A stretch of 64,000 bases of DNA from Marsupella aquatica (GCA_973895155.1 OZ316895.1:9424001-9488000); one strand, 5' to 3'. Counted from the stretch's first letter, positions 10,701-23,199 are shown. The notes: generated by a model not told the origin, from the sequence alone. Numbers and translations are program-made.

Positions 10701-13398
10701 AGTTCAAGGCAAGAAATTATGGGAATAACAGGTAACTCCAAAAATTGTTACACATGGGTAACATGCATTCCTTACATAGATTACTCACTCTGTGTACGAG
10801 GATCCAACACCATGAAGTTCTCCATCCGTGTTCAATCCCCGTGGATAATCTGGACTCTTAATAACATCTGTTCAATGCCCGTGGATAAGTTGGAAGTTAC
10901 ACGTGTTCAATCCACTGGGATAAACCCAAGATGAAACCAGTCTGGAAGTTCAATCCCCCCTCCACACACAGGGGTGTGGAGGGTATATGTGTGTGGATAG
11001 TGGATGAGAATTCTGATTATCGACTTGGCCCCTGGTTGTCTTCCAATTTGTAACCCTGTTTTAATCCTCTCTCTCTCTCCTGGTGCGGGTCCTGTCAGAT
11101 TAGTGGGGACTCTCCCTGAAATGGGTTCCCTACAATGAATGTATTGGGGTGGGGAGAGACTACTAAGTGTTTTCCCCACTTTGTTCAAGATCAAACTTTC
11201 AGGCTAACTTACACACTAGCCTTAGGCCTGGAAGATTTTGTCTTAAAAGTCATTTTTGGGTTTGTCAGAAATGGTTTGGAAAGATCTTTCATATGACCCT
11301 ACTATGGTTCCACGTCATTGAGAATTGAGACACCTCAAATTACCAAAGATGACTGTCTGCTTTCCTTGCCACGTATAATTCATAGGTGTATTATGTACTA
11401 TTCAAGCAGAAATGAGGGTTTGTAGCAGTCAATCGGGGTTGCAGATGCCATCCCAGCATTTAGGCAAACCTGGAGGTCCCCACATGCTTCAATTTCCTGA
11501 CAAGTGTGACCATTCTTGGAGATGCTTACCAATAATTAGCCCACTATTGGAACCCACTGTAGCTCTTGAGCAGGCACTTTTACTGCCCAGTAGGGTGCCA
11601 AGGGTCCCACTCTCTACTGTACTCTTCTGACCCACACTTCTGAGTTATATCCTCATTAGAATTAAATTAAACTGATGCCATCCAGAAAATGCACAAGTGC
11701 CTAAAAAGTACCAAAAGGCCAAAAAAGGAACAGACAAAGATCAGTCCCACTGGAACTCTCAATTCTCAAAAGTACAATAGTTAGCGGCCGCATTTATTTT
11801 CAGGAGTGGCTACGCAGACCCACCAACTCACCAACAGAGAGATTCAACTCAATTTCCAGCGGAGAGTGAGACTGGGACTGTACTCTACAGCAGTCAATTT
11901 CTGGATTGGTGTCTGAATAAATTTTTAACCAGGAGCTCGAGTGTTTGAGTGCGTCCTTCCCTGCCCACTTACAGTCAACTCTCAACAGACAGGATTGCTG
12001 TCTTAAGTTGATGTCACTCATTGACTACATGAGTTTACTAGAGGATTCACAAAAGCTTTTGAGAAATCCAGAATTACTTGGCATCTGCTTCTCTTCGTTG
12101 TAGTGTGGTAGGCAGAGGGCTCTCCCACAGCAGCAATGCGTTCCAGTGGTTCGTCATCGTGTTGCAGCTTCCAAGTCATCTAGCTAGACCTAGAAAGTAA
12201 CTAGAATTAGATCCCGGATACATCTGTGAGAGAGAGAATGGCGTGTTCTCAGCATGAATGAATACTGGATGGAGTTTTGCATCAGTCCAGTCGTCGGGAA
12301 GACAATTGTGATCGATTCCAGGATGGGGATGGTGTGACTGCTCTGCAGAGAGGAGGAAAGGAAGGAAGGAGGCACGAGTCATGAAGGCCACTTGTGGGTC
12401 GGCATTGTTCCGTTGACAACCTCCTCTTCTGCAGATCTGTCTATCCGTAAGCAGCTCCTTCTTCTCGTCCTTCTCTCTTGTCCTTGATGCTGTTGTTGAC
12501 TGTGATTGATTGCACGCTTGAATTGTAAGGGCACTCATTTGTCTGCTAGGAATGTAAAGGTTGAACAGCACCAAACCTTGGCATACCGCACCCACATTGG
12601 TGTATTTTGCTAATCTCGTTGGTCTAGGGTTTCCAGTTGACCGCCCTTGTACTTTCTGGTGTAGGGTCAGTCGATCTATAGATCATGTAGAAGGTTTTGT
12701 TGTCTGCTTGAAGTTCTTCCCTTCTCTGAGGTACTCGCTCTCGTCGTGGGAACCGAACCAAATCCACTCGATTTACTACGCTCTGTTTTTGTTCGGTCTT
12801 TCGTAGTTTCAATTAGTCACGACGAGGGCAGGGCACAGAGGAGGGAGGGAGGGAGGGAGGGAGGGAGGGATAGAATGGCAGATCTAGCTTCGTTATGAGT
12901 TCAGATCAGCCGCATCTCCAGTCATCGCAGCAGCCGAAACAACAACCACCTCGTTAAGTGGACGAAGATGATTTTAGGTGCACGAGAGGAAAACGGCAGA
13001 GTGTGCTTGCTGAGGCTGAGGTTTAGCGTGAAGTAGTGGCAAGAGAAGCAGCCGAGCGACGAGGCTTTGCTTTTGGCCAAGAAGAGCTTAGCAGAGTAGA
13101 GCAGAGCAGAGCAGAGCAGGGGAAGGGTTGCGACTCTGTTCCAGCACAATAACCACGACACCCTCCGTTTCGCTGGGTCACCCGGTACATCTGTCCCTGC
13201 AGATAGACAAACGGAAGGAAGGAAGGAAGGAAGGAACAAATAGAGCCCTCACTTGCTCGGGAATTATGATTGACAGCGGACCTGACAGCCTTTTAAGGGG
13301 TTGACATCGCACCTCTCTTTGACCTGCACTCTAAACTCTGCGTCTTTCATTTTTAATTCTGTACAGGAGTGGAGTCAGACCCAGTTGGAGCAGCTAGC
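7768..13398. other. Repeat-rich intergenic region
   Basis: No gene supported. A C-rich tract is at about 7770-8050. Three short direct repeats of GTTCAATCC/GCCCGTGGATAA type start at 10830, 10870 and 10905. A copy of the CTAGAGTGAAG(C/T)CTCTA motif is at 10336-10376. (GGGA)n lies at 12841-12870 and (GGAA)n at 13213-13236. The last several hundred bases probably carry the LIP1 promoter and a 5' leader, perhaps with a leader intron ending TGTACAG just before 13368. Confidence 0.4.
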
Positions 13399-16196
13399 AT
13401 GGTTGGTAAGCCTGACTGGGGGCGCGAAGGTGCTGCTCCCTCAGGCCAAGTCCGTGTACTGGTCTTGGGCGATTCAGGTCAGCACTTGTGTCTTTTTCAC
13501 ATTTGGAGCAGAGGGGCTAATTAAAATACTCGTTATTCTTCTTGCTCTCTAAAATTTCCACTTATTCGCACAGAGAATAGCAGTGTTTGCCAGCATGGCT
13601 TATACAGTTATTGAACAATGCCTGTCGTCCTCTATACGAAAGGTTCTTTCTTTTCTGCAAGAAGATTTCCGATTCTTATATTGGGTCTTTGGACAGTTGA
13701 TGTTCTCCCATCTAGAAGTTAAGTGGCTTTCAAACACATCTCTTGTGTGCAGGTGTTGGAAAAACATCACTCATACATCTGATAGTCAATGAGACAAGAA
13801 TAACTAATCCTCGAAGAACAGTTGGCTGTGCGGTCGAAGTTAAGGTACTTTTAACCTTTATCTCGTTACCGTCTAAATTGATCAAAAACTTTGGGTATCA
13901 GAAATCATTGATGAATACTCTGAGTCAAGACATTCCTTCACTGACGCTTATATTTGTGAATGGCAAATGCCAATATTATTTCAGTTACACGTTTCTATAA
14001 TCACTCTGGCCGCGTAGCTGAGAACCTTGGCTTAATCTAGGTCCTGAGAAATTGTACTCTTGGTTCTTTTCCCCTTCCAATTTCGGTTCCATGGGCACTG
14101 AGAGATTCTATCGTTAGAGCATAAGAGATGTAACGACAACAAATTGAATGAAGAGGATCATACAACCTTACATTTGGAAGTTCACACATCTATTGTCACA
14201 TCACTGCCATTCGCGGAGATTATGGACAAGTTGGGTCTGTGCTTCACAAAGGGATGGGGGAGTTGATTTATGTTTAACAGGCACCTGTAATTTTATTTTG
14301 TTAATGCAAGATTATCTTTACAATGTAGGTTAGGTAGGTTCAGATATTACAGCTTCAAATCAGCAAACTAAGAAAAGACGCAAAGATAGCCGAACATCTG
14401 ATCAGATAGATCCTGAAGGTCCAGACTTAAGAAACTCCTCTTGAAAACGTTGGGCTGTCTAGAATTTGCTTGAATTTGGGAACTACATACAGAATGTACC
14501 TGAACTCTATGCATTCTGCAGCATCTGGTTTACAGAGAACCGACCACAAGCTCGTATACTCAAAAGTATAGAGACCGGGATTTCTTTGTAGAACTGTGGG
14601 ATATTTCCGGTCATCAGCAGTACAAAGATTGCCGGTCCATATTCTACTCTCAAATTAATGGTAATGTTTTCCACTTGTTTGTATTGCATAATCCTGCTTG
14701 GGTATTTGCTTGCAGTATTGTGTTTTAGGGTTTATCGACATTTCCACCAATTGGAGATATGTGATTGTTTGAATTTGTTCTGGCTGCTCATGCAGCTATC
14801 ATTAGCCGGTTCCTTCAGAGTATCTGGGAAGTAGATAGCTGGTGATCGGGATGGGTGGACAGGCCATCATACAATAATGTGTTTACACAATATTTTCTAT
14901 GCTTGTGCAGGTATAATATTTGTGCATGACTTGTCACAAAGGAAGACTAGGGCTAATCTACAAGGATGGGCGAGTGAGGTAGCATCTCAAGGAAGTTTCT
15001 CAGCACCTCTTCCGAATGGGTATACTAACTCCTTACCTGTCCCATCGTTGGTAATCGGGAACAAGTCTGATATAGCACCGATGGGAAGCAGCAGCAATTT
15101 GGTTGATGCTGCGCGTCAATGGGTTGAGAAACAAGGGTTGCTTTCCCCTAGTGACGAACTTCCAACAACGCAAAAATTTCCCGGCGGTCGTGATCTGCAA
15201 GCTGTAAGTTCCTATCTTACAGCCTTCCATGATGAATGTTTCTGTATCCTTATATTCTCATTTGAGTAAATTGTTGCAATCTTGAATTAGCGTGGTAAGA
15301 ATTACACCGTTGCAAGAGACCCGTCTGTTATGTCCAGAAAGGGTGCACAGTAATCGCTACCAATAACCTAATATTGAAACCTGTGCATGGTTGTTCTTAT
15401 CCTGTGAAGGCTGCAAAAGAAGGCGATTTGGATTCGGATGCAGTCAGAAGATTTTTTGTCTCTGTAAGTAGCTACCCATCATATGCTATTCCAGATCGCT
15501 AGATATCTACATTATAAGTATGGGAAGTGACCTTCAATTCATTAATCAATCTGGATCTCTCTTTGTGAAATGTAATGTAAATCTATCATATAGCAGAATA
15601 GGGCTATTTGATTAAAACCATCAGTAGTTACGTTGTCTAGTTTCCAGTGGACCCTTCTGACAGCGTCGTCTGATTTATCAATGCTTGAATCTTTTTGGCA
15701 GTTAATCCAAAGGAAATATTACCCTGAGGAACTCATGTCTACTACTCCAGCTCAGACTTGGAATGGACTTCAAGCAACGAGAACTGGTGCCAGTGCGATT
15801 CACTCAAAACAATTATCTTTTGATGATCAGCTGCTCTCTTCAAGGTAAAGTCATACACATTTTTGGTCAAGTCGTCGAAGTCAAAAGTCCTGGGATCGCG
15901 ACATATTTATGTGTCCATCCTGCTCTAGTTCGGTGAAGGGGTGACCTACTGATTGGCTTTAAGTATTTTATATATAGCAATCCTGAGAGATTTGCTGTTC
16001 GTCATGCTGCAGCTCTTCCTTTGGTGGCGACTCCGCATATAATATTCCGTGGTCACGACAAGAAAGATTGTCCCCCCCAACCTCTCCCTCTCCCGAGAAA
16101 CCACTCTCACACGCAGATTTCCTTGCATTTAAATTGGGCCCAGCTCAACCTCTTACACGTTCCAATTCAGGCTCAAGTCGAATTGACATTCGTTGA
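13399..16196 (+). CDS. LIP1: LIP1-like small GTPase (LIGHT INSENSITIVE PERIOD1)
   Basis: Atypical Ras-superfamily GTPase that in Arabidopsis tunes clock period and affects microtubules. Exons by eye: 13399-13477, 13753-13844, 14522-14660, 14911-15203, 15410-15463, 15702-15844, 16013-16196. All introns are GT-AG and all phases agree, giving 327 residues. P-loop GDSGVGKT is at 24-31, the switch II equivalent WDISGH at 83-88 (DxSGH instead of DTAGQ, a LIP1 hallmark) and base-binding NKSD at 154-157. HDLSQRKT and AARQWVEKQGLL match plant LIP1. No C-terminal prenylation cysteine; the protein ends SSRIDIR, similar to the RMDI-type end of Arabidopsis LIP1, which is why I chose the last acceptor at 16012. 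A stop lies in frame shortly upstream of the ATG. A second acceptor at 15977 would shift frame (see findings). Confidence 0.9.
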
Positions 16197-16796
16197 TAAA
16201 GTTATTATTCTTTCGGCCTCGGTGAGGAGATCTATCACATCAAAGAGAAGTATTGCATTCGTGAAGGTTGTCGATATATAGTAGTTTGGTTTACACTTCA
16301 CCCATTACTCCCTCAGAATCGGTCGACAGCTAATGTAAGATAGTGGCTGCTGAGTATCTTTTGGAAATTTCCAATGGAAGAATACAATTGACCGCCGACT
16401 ACATCCCCCAGAATTGGGTTCGATCCGTGAAGGCAATCAGTTTACAGAAAATTACCAGGCAGTGATGTACTGGAATGTACAGTCACAAGGCATGCTTCAT
16501 TGTCTTGTGTGAAAGTGGTTGGAATAAGGCCACGGTTTTAACTTCGGGCTCCCATTGAGTCAAATGGAGATGAGTTCATACAGAACTGTATGCTCTTTAT
16601 TATTCCTTAAGAAACAGAGAACGCGTTTCTGTCTACTTGGTGTAGTTGTTTTCTTTAATGTCAGTTGCAATTCAAATGAGGGCTTCGACTGCGTCGCCAT
16701 ACTTCTGGCTCATGTAACACCACCAAAGAAACTCGTCGTCCCAGACTTCATCAGAGTAGCAAAATATAGACTGAATGATGGCTTGATATGCTAGAT
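16197..16796. other. LIP1 3' UTR and spacer
   Basis: No gene supported. An open frame runs from the LIP1 last-exon region to 16281 but belongs to the alternative LIP1 acceptor, not a separate gene. Confidence 0.4.
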
Positions 16797-16858
16797 CCAA
16801 AGCTAGGATGAGAGCCTACTGTCTAGAGTGAAACCTTTAGATCTCTAGACCTTGACCT
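16797..16858. repeat. Dispersed CTAGA-rich repeat, copy A
   Basis: Begins AAAGCTAGGATGAGAGCCTA and continues GTCTAGAGTGAAACC. Closest relative is at 53553-53608; shorter relatives at 10336-10376 and 31441-31487. The centre forms an imperfect inverted repeat (TCTAGA...TCTAGA). Confidence 0.7.
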
Positions 16859-16860
16859 TG

Positions 16861-17160
16861 GGACACAGCTGGAACTGGAAACAGGCATAGGTACTCACCA
16901 TATTTGTGAGCAAAGCTCAGGCTAGTATTGGCAATCAGAGGAAGCCAGGCATAGATACTTACCATCTATCGAGCATTCAGGCTAGTAGTGGCAATCAGAG
17001 GAAGCCAGGCATAAGTACTTACCATCTATCTGGCATTCAGGCTAGTATTGGCAATCCGAGGAAGCCTAAGAGTTGCACTGGAAACAGGCATAGGTACATA
17101 GCATCTATTTGTGAGCAAAGCTCAGGCATTGCAATCAGAAGAAGCATAAGAGTTGCAACC
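16861..17160. repeat. 60-bp tandem repeat array
   Basis: Three successive 60-bp units start at 16921, 16981 and 17041 (GCTAGTATTGGCAATCAGAG type), the third incomplete. Half-units with GAGCAAAGCTCAGG and GGAAACAGGCATAGGTAC flank them. As 60 is a multiple of three, an open frame (16906-17256) encodes 20-residue repeats of QASIGNQRKPGIDTYHL type, but no start context or domain supports a real protein. Confidence 0.8.
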
Positions 17161-19406
17161 AAACATTGTGCAAGAAGTGTAAGCCCGTTGAAGATTCCTG
17201 AAGGAGAGTCTCATAAAGAAAGCTTGTCTACCATTGATCTCAAAGGAGAACGCTAACCACCACCAAAAAGTAACCTTGGTTTATCAGACAAGACAAATAT
17301 GCTCTTCTCACATTACTGTAGTGCCCTAACCCCAAAAGCTTGAGAGTTTGGGGTTGAGTGGAGTAGTCTTCTACTCCTAGCTTACCCTCTATGGAACCCT
17401 GGCTTTACCCTAATCCTAGCATAGCCTCTATGGAAACTTGGGGATCCACCACTGTCAAATGCCATCCCCAATGTCTCTTAACATAAAGTCAAATGGGTGA
17501 AACCAAATCCCATTTATTTTCCAGCCATTAGATCCACCAAACCCCTAATCCCCTCCTCCCCTTGTGCTCTGTCTGGCTTGCCTTGCCAGCCTGTCCATTC
17601 CCCTCCCTCCTTAATGCTCCATCGTGCACCCACCCTGATGTGTGCCTTGCAAGGGGAGCAGGAGAGAAAGGGGAGGGCGGATTGGGGGCAAGGTGAAAAA
17701 TGCGGGAGGAACAAAGGAAAAATGTTCTCCCCTCTTTGTGGACTGCGCCTGGACCCCTGATGCCCAGACCACCAATGCCCCCGACCCACCCACCAAGATG
17801 AGAACATTTCTGGAACAATAATCATGCAACCAAAGCAACAACTTACACTTATGCAACCAGACCATGACAGCACAGAAGATACGGCCCGAACAACAACACT
17901 TATTTGTCTCACTTGCACTTCTTTGACCGCGTGTTAAATCTACGTCAAGTTAAGGCGGTCAGTACACCAGAACATAAACCAATACATTATATTTATGATA
18001 TACAAACCAAGTGCTTTCAACTACATGTGTTTTGGTTTATGTTCTGGTTGTATGGTTGACTTAGATTTAACGCATGGTCTTCTTTGCATCACCTTGACAC
18101 ACTGTCAAGATATATGGGATGTAGGATTCACAACAGCTCAATGATCTTTCTTCTTTGACTCTAGGCATAGGGTTCATGCCCCAGGTGTCAAAGGCAATGT
18201 TTGCCAATAGAAAGGTCCGAACATCATGACAGTTTCATGTTGTCTAGGTTCAAATACCACCAAAGATGCCAAGAGTTGTATCTGGCAATCCCTCTCTATC
18301 TAGGACAATAGATTGCACTAATGCCAACGTAGCCAAGATTGTCAAGGTAACCTCCCTCCCTCAATAGAAGAATGTGGGAACAACACATGTCCTGGTTAGA
18401 TTTTGGATGTAAGAGTCATATTTTCCCTTGTCACAGAACTTGGTCATCAAGTTCAACTGAACCTATTAGAGAACATTGTACTGTCAACAAACTAGGGCGA
18501 GTCAAATCTGTGTTTGTAGGGAGTCATGTCACTATACAAAAATTGTAAACCCTCCACACTTTAAACTACTCCAATCGCTTTCAACATCCCAGGATCACTG
18601 ATATCTCGAGGACAACTCATGTGCAACAGGGAGGTCACATCCCAAGACATGCTTGAAACACTTCAAAGTGTTTCAAGCACCAAACACCCAAAAACAACTG
18701 TTGTTACCCACAAACTGCCTCCTAAAGGGCCATTTACAACCCTTGTCAAAATACTGTAGCCCACTTTATATGACCAGGGAAATCAATCAAGTTGTATCCA
18801 AAACTTTTTAAACATAAACTCTCAGTAAATGTTGCTTTGACACGTCCTAGTGTGAATGTGAAGGTTATTGTGTCCCTTTACTTCTTATGAATTTAGTCTG
18901 GGAATTTTTTGACAAAACATAGTTAGTCAACCATGGGTTGCTATAATTTTGGAGTTAGACCAGTTTCCATTCCCCCCCCCCCCCCTTTGCTACCCCTACC
19001 CTTGTTCATCAGAGTGGGTGCACGTCCTTTATGTCACCCTCAGTTTTCATAACCAGGGCAGGGGTGGCTATGGGGGTAATGGAAAAAGCACCTGATTACA
19101 AACCAAGGCATCCTGAGCTAATTGAGCCCTGTTAGCTTCCCATTTATGCCACTGTACACCTAGATTGACCAATAAGACTCAGTCATGTTTAGCTTCCATT
19201 GAAGCCAATGGCCTGTTTTACTCCCATTTTTATTGGGGTTTACTTGACATATATGTAAAGTATTCCGTTCAAAACTAAAAAATAGAAGAAATTCATATTT
19301 ACAAAGTTGCCATAATGCCATAACCAGAGAGCTTTGAGGGGTTATTATTGTCCCATAATGCTCACCGATATAATAATTAAGTCATGTTTACAAAGCATTG
19401 GGTTCC
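17161..19406. other. Intergenic, no supported gene
   Basis: Low-complexity spacer with a run of 14 C at 18972-18985 and a C/T-rich tract around 17560-17640. The opposed ORFs at 17497-17918 are readings of compositionally biased DNA. I see no gene or RNA. Confidence 0.4.
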
Positions 19407-19576
19407 ATTAATCCCAATGGTCTAATTTGAGAATGGGTTAATCCAAATCTTGACTGTGAATTCTTCTCCAAGCTAAAAATCGCATTAGGTTCCATAATGC
19501 CAATGGTCTAATGGTCTAATTTGAGAATGGGTTAATCCAAATCTTGACTGTGAATTCTTCTCCAAGCGAAAAATGG
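19407..19576. repeat. Tandem duplication, period about 94 bp
   Basis: The stretch from CCAATGGTCTAATTTGAGAA to CTTCTCCAAGC(T/G)AAAAAT occurs twice nearly identically (about 19413-19482 and 19507-19576), so the second copy ends right before the probable XPO2 leader. Confidence 0.8.
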
Positions 19577-20283
19577 CGTTTCTGGAAATTTCTACACCTC
19601 TTCTACTGAAGTGTCGCGTGACAATCATGCTTTACGGGGACGTCTTGTTGCTGTCCGCCGCTCTGCTTCTTCATCGGCGGACTGACCGACGAATGCTCGT
19701 CGTCTCCTCTCCGGCTCCCATTTCCCCCCCTCGATCTGAGCTCGCTCAACATTTGAATTGAACTTTCTGGACGATCATCCTGAGCTGGTCGGAAAATCGG
19801 CTCCGCATTCCACGCCCGCTCGATTAGAACCCCTGCTTACATCCCAATTGACGACCTCGTCATCCTCCTGTGGTGCTTTGCCCTCTCTCGTGAGATCGTC
19901 TCGTTTCGTCCTTCTCCAGCTCTCCATTTTAGGTCGCCTCCTGGGATCCTTTCGTTCCTCTCCTTCCGTGCGGGGAGGGGTTCGGATCCGGATGCGTTCG
20001 TGAATCCTCTCTGATGGCGAGGTTCCGTGGAATTTGTTCATGTTGCTCGTGAGGATAAATCTGGTGGTGGTGTTGTACATGATCAGCTCGGTAGGGTTTT
20101 TGGTTTTAGACGACTGGTTTGCGGTCGGGATTTGGTAGTCAAGCTAGGGTTTAGGCGGTTGGAAGATTAGTGTAGATCTACAGAGTAGTGTGAGAGTTGT
20201 TGCGGAGAACGGGGAGAAGGGCACCGATAGCAGGAGAAGGAGGAGAAGAGGGGTTGAGTGACTGTGTGTGAGAATTTATCAAC
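19577..20283 (+). promoter_or_regulatory. Probable XPO2/CAS promoter and 5' UTR
   Basis: About 700 bases, partly CT-rich then G-rich, between the duplicated repeat and the XPO2 ATG. This is inference from position only; the short ORFs starting at 19573 and 19758 have no domain. Confidence 0.35.
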
Positions 20284-23199
20284 ATGCAGTACAGTGAGGA
20301 GGGATTGCGGACGTTGTCTCAGTGTTTTGTGCAGACGTTGGCTCCCGATCCAGTGCCAAGAAGACAAGCGGAAGGATTCCTGAAGCAGCAGGCGGATCAG
20401 CCTGGGTTCGGAATTGCGCTTTTGCGACTCCTGTCTGAGGGATCGGTGGATGACCTGGTGCGGCAATCCGCTGCTGTCAATTTCAAGAATCATGTGAAGG
20501 CTCGATGGGATGTTGGCGATCCAGAGGCTCCGACTGCCGTCGGCATACAGGACGCTGAAAAGGAGCAAATCAAATCTACTATTGTCAGATTAATGCTCAG
20601 CACTCCCCCGAAGATCCAGTCTCAGCTGAGCGAGGCCTTGAGCATCATCAGTAACTATGACTTCCCTGGCAAATGGCAGACTCTATTACCCGAGCTGGTG
20701 TCAAGCCTCAGGTCATCCGTTGACATATCTAGTACCAGTAGAGTGGACATTAATGTTATCAACGGAGTCCTCAGCACCGCTAATTCCATTTTCAAGAAAT
20801 TCAGGTACCAATATAAGAGCAACGAACTGTACATCGATCTCAAGTATTGTCTGGATGCATTTGCTGCACCCTTGCTGGACGTGTTTCAAAAGATCGGCCA
20901 GCTCTTGAAATTAGCTGAAACGAACCCGGGTACGTTAAAGCCTTTGTTCGAGGGCCAGCGGCTCTGCTGCAGGGTTTTCTACTCGCTTAACTTTCAGGAG
21001 CTTCCTGAATTCTTCGAGAACCACATGAAGGAGTGGATGGGAGAATTTCACGAGTACCTCATTTACTCGAACCCTTCACTGAACGAGAGCGATCCGGGTA
21101 AAGCGAGTGTGGTGGACCAACTCAAGGCTGCAATTTGTGAAAATATTAACCTCTACATGGAAAAGAATGAGGAAGAGTTTCAGGAATACTTGGGGCAGTT
21201 TGCGACAGACGTGTGGAGCCTTCTCATGACTGTGTCTCTGTCCCCGAGCCACGATCGTCTGGCAACCACTGCAATCAAGTTCCTCACAATTGTAAGCAAG
21301 AGTGTCCACCACACCCTCTTTGCCGACCCAAGTACCTTGAGGCAGATATGTGAGAGCATAGTCATTCCAAATGTTAGACTCCGTGATGAGGACGAGGAGC
21401 TTTTTGAAATGAATCATGTGGAATATATTAGAAGAGATATGGAGGGCAGTGATTTGGACACGAGGAGAAGGGTGGCATGCGAGCTCGTCAAAGGTCTCTC
21501 TACCCACTACCGTGAACAGGTTACAGGCTTGTTCTCGGCCTACATCAACGAGATGCTGAAAGAGTACGCCGTCAACCCGGAACAGAATTGGAAAGCGAAA
21601 GATTGTGCAATTTACTTGGTGGTCTCCTTGGCACCTCGGCAAAGCGGTGGAGGATCGGTGGGGTCTGAGTTTGTTAATGTGGATCAGTTCTTTATGGCCC
21701 AAGTTGTGCCAGAACTTCAGAGCCCGGATGTAGACTCACAACCTTTGTTGAAGGCAGACGCGCTGAAGTTTGTGACTACTTTCCGTAGTCAGGTTCCGAA
21801 ATCGTTGGCTTTGGGTTTGTTAGTAAGGTTTCTAGTAGCCGAATCTAATGTTGTGCATTCTTATGCCGCCAGCTGCATTGAGAAGCTGCTCACCGTTAAA
21901 GATGGCAAACAGCTACGATACTCTGCAGCCGATTTGGATCCTGTGTTGGAGCAACTTTTGACAAACCTTTTCGCTGCCCTGAAGCTTCCTGAATCCCAAG
22001 AAAATGCCTACGTGATGAAGTGCATTATGAGAGTTGTTAACCTCGGAGAGTTAAGGCAGTATACTTCCTTGTGTCTAGCAGAGCTGGCCAGAATTCTCAT
22101 GGAGGTGTGTAAAAATCCCACCAATCCGAGCTTCAATCACTATCTCTTTGAGGCTGTTGCCGCCCTGGTGAGGAAATCGTGTGGGAAGGATTCACAACAG
22201 GTTGCAGCTTTCGAATATCTGCTCTTCCCAGTGGTTGAAATTGTTTTGGAACAGGAAGTGACTGAATTCGCTCCGTACGTCTTTCAAATTCTAGCTCAGC
22301 TTATCGAGAGTAGAGGGCCTCCTCTTGACAGTGTCTACCTTAAAATGTTTCCACTTCTCCTGACTCCCTCTCTATGGCAACGATCAGCCAATGTTCCTGC
22401 TCTTGTGAGATTGCTTCAAGCATATTTGCAAAATGCTCCGCAAGAGTTCAATCAACCGAGCAGTCTAAATTCTGTGCTTGGAGTTTTTGAGAAGCTGGTA
22501 GGCTCGAGGAGCACAGACCATCAGGGTTTTTTCATTCTGAATACTATCGTGGAAAACTTGAGCTACCAGGCGTTTGCGCAGTATGTTCCTCAGATCTGGG
22601 GAATTCTTTTCTCAAGGCTTCAACGCGAACGAACGGTCAAGTTCATAAAATCTCTTATCATTTTTATGTCATTGTTTGCCGTAAAGCATGGCCATGCACT
22701 GCTGACGGACTCCATAAACTCTGTGCAGCCAAACCTGGTGTTCATGATTTTTGAGCATGTTTGGGTGCCCAACTTAACTTACATTACAGGAGATATTGAG
22801 ACTAAGCTGTGCGCTGTAGCTGCCACGAAGCTCTTAACAGAATCTCCGATTTTGCTGTCAGACGCTGCTCAAGTGACCTGGGGAAAACTGCTAAATAGCG
22901 TTGTGACACTTCTAGTTAGACCTGAAGAGGACAGGGCAGAAGAAGAGACAGATATCCCGGATTTAGATGAGGTGGTTGGCTACACCACAACCTATGCTCA
23001 GCTGCACAATGCAGGAAAGAAAGAAGAGGATCCGGTGAAAGAAATCAAAGATTCGAAGGAGTATCTGGCAACGTCTTTGGCGAGAGTATCTGCGCAATTC
23101 CCAGGAAGGTTTGTGGGCATCATTCAACAGTCATTGGATCCTGCCAATCAAGCTGGGCTTATGCAAATTCTTAATACCTATCATGTGGGTCTGGCGTGA
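20284..23199 (+). CDS. XPO2: Exportin-2 (CAS/CSE1), importin-alpha re-exporter
   Basis: Karyopherin that exports importin-alpha from the nucleus with RanGTP. The ORF is 971 residues, the same length as human CSE1L, and uninterrupted. The N-terminal importin-beta domain (about 27-100) contains AEGFLKQQADQPGFG and AAVNFKNHVKARW. The Cse1 HEAT-repeat region follows, with SKSVHHTLF and the insert FEMNHVEYIRRDMEGSDLDT, typical of CAS proteins. The C-terminal CAS/CSE1 region includes FIKSLIIFMSLFA and ends near AGLMQILNTYHVGLA. The ATG at 20284 is the first in frame and gives the family N-terminus. Arabidopsis CAS is, to my knowledge, also single-exon. Assignment is very secure. Confidence 0.96.
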   Translation: MQYSEEGLRTLSQCFVQTLAPDPVPRRQAEGFLKQQADQPGFGIALLRLLSEGSVDDLVRQSAAVNFKNHVKARWDVGDPEAPTAVGIQDAEKEQIKSTIVRLMLSTPPKIQSQLSEALSIISNYDFPGKWQTLLPELVSSLRSSVDISSTSRVDINVINGVLSTANSIFKKFRYQYKSNELYIDLKYCLDAFAAPLLDVFQKIGQLLKLAETNPGTLKPLFEGQRLCCRVFYSLNFQELPEFFENHMKEWMGEFHEYLIYSNPSLNESDPGKASVVDQLKAAICENINLYMEKNEEEFQEYLGQFATDVWSLLMTVSLSPSHDRLATTAIKFLTIVSKSVHHTLFADPSTLRQICESIVIPNVRLRDEDEELFEMNHVEYIRRDMEGSDLDTRRRVACELVKGLSTHYREQVTGLFSAYINEMLKEYAVNPEQNWKAKDCAIYLVVSLAPRQSGGGSVGSEFVNVDQFFMAQVVPELQSPDVDSQPLLKADALKFVTTFRSQVPKSLALGLLVRFLVAESNVVHSYAASCIEKLLTVKDGKQLRYSAADLDPVLEQLLTNLFAALKLPESQENAYVMKCIMRVVNLGELRQYTSLCLAELARILMEVCKNPTNPSFNHYLFEAVAALVRKSCGKDSQQVAAFEYLLFPVVEIVLEQEVTEFAPYVFQILAQLIESRGPPLDSVYLKMFPLLLTPSLWQRSANVPALVRLLQAYLQNAPQEFNQPSSLNSVLGVFEKLVGSRSTDHQGFFILNTIVENLSYQAFAQYVPQIWGILFSRLQRERTVKFIKSLIIFMSLFAVKHGHALLTDSINSVQPNLVFMIFEHVWVPNLTYITGDIETKLCAVAATKLLTESPILLSDAAQVTWGKLLNSVVTLLVRPEEDRAEEETDIPDLDEVVGYTTTYAQLHNAGKKEEDPVKEIKDSKEYLATSLARVSAQFPGRFVGIIQQSLDPANQAGLMQILNTYHVGLA

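Noticed and set aside
16021-16281. 86-codon ORF after LIP1
   Set aside because: It is the out-of-frame reading of LIP1 exon 7; the exon 6-7 junction at 16013 gives the family-typical C-terminus instead.
16350-16440. Possible tRNA suggested by GGTTCGATCC (B-box-like)
   Set aside because: No A box at the right distance and the flanks do not pair into an acceptor stem.
17497-17918. Opposed 87-134-codon ORFs
   Set aside because: Pro/Ser/Gly-rich readings of skewed CT/GA composition on both strands; no family resemblance.
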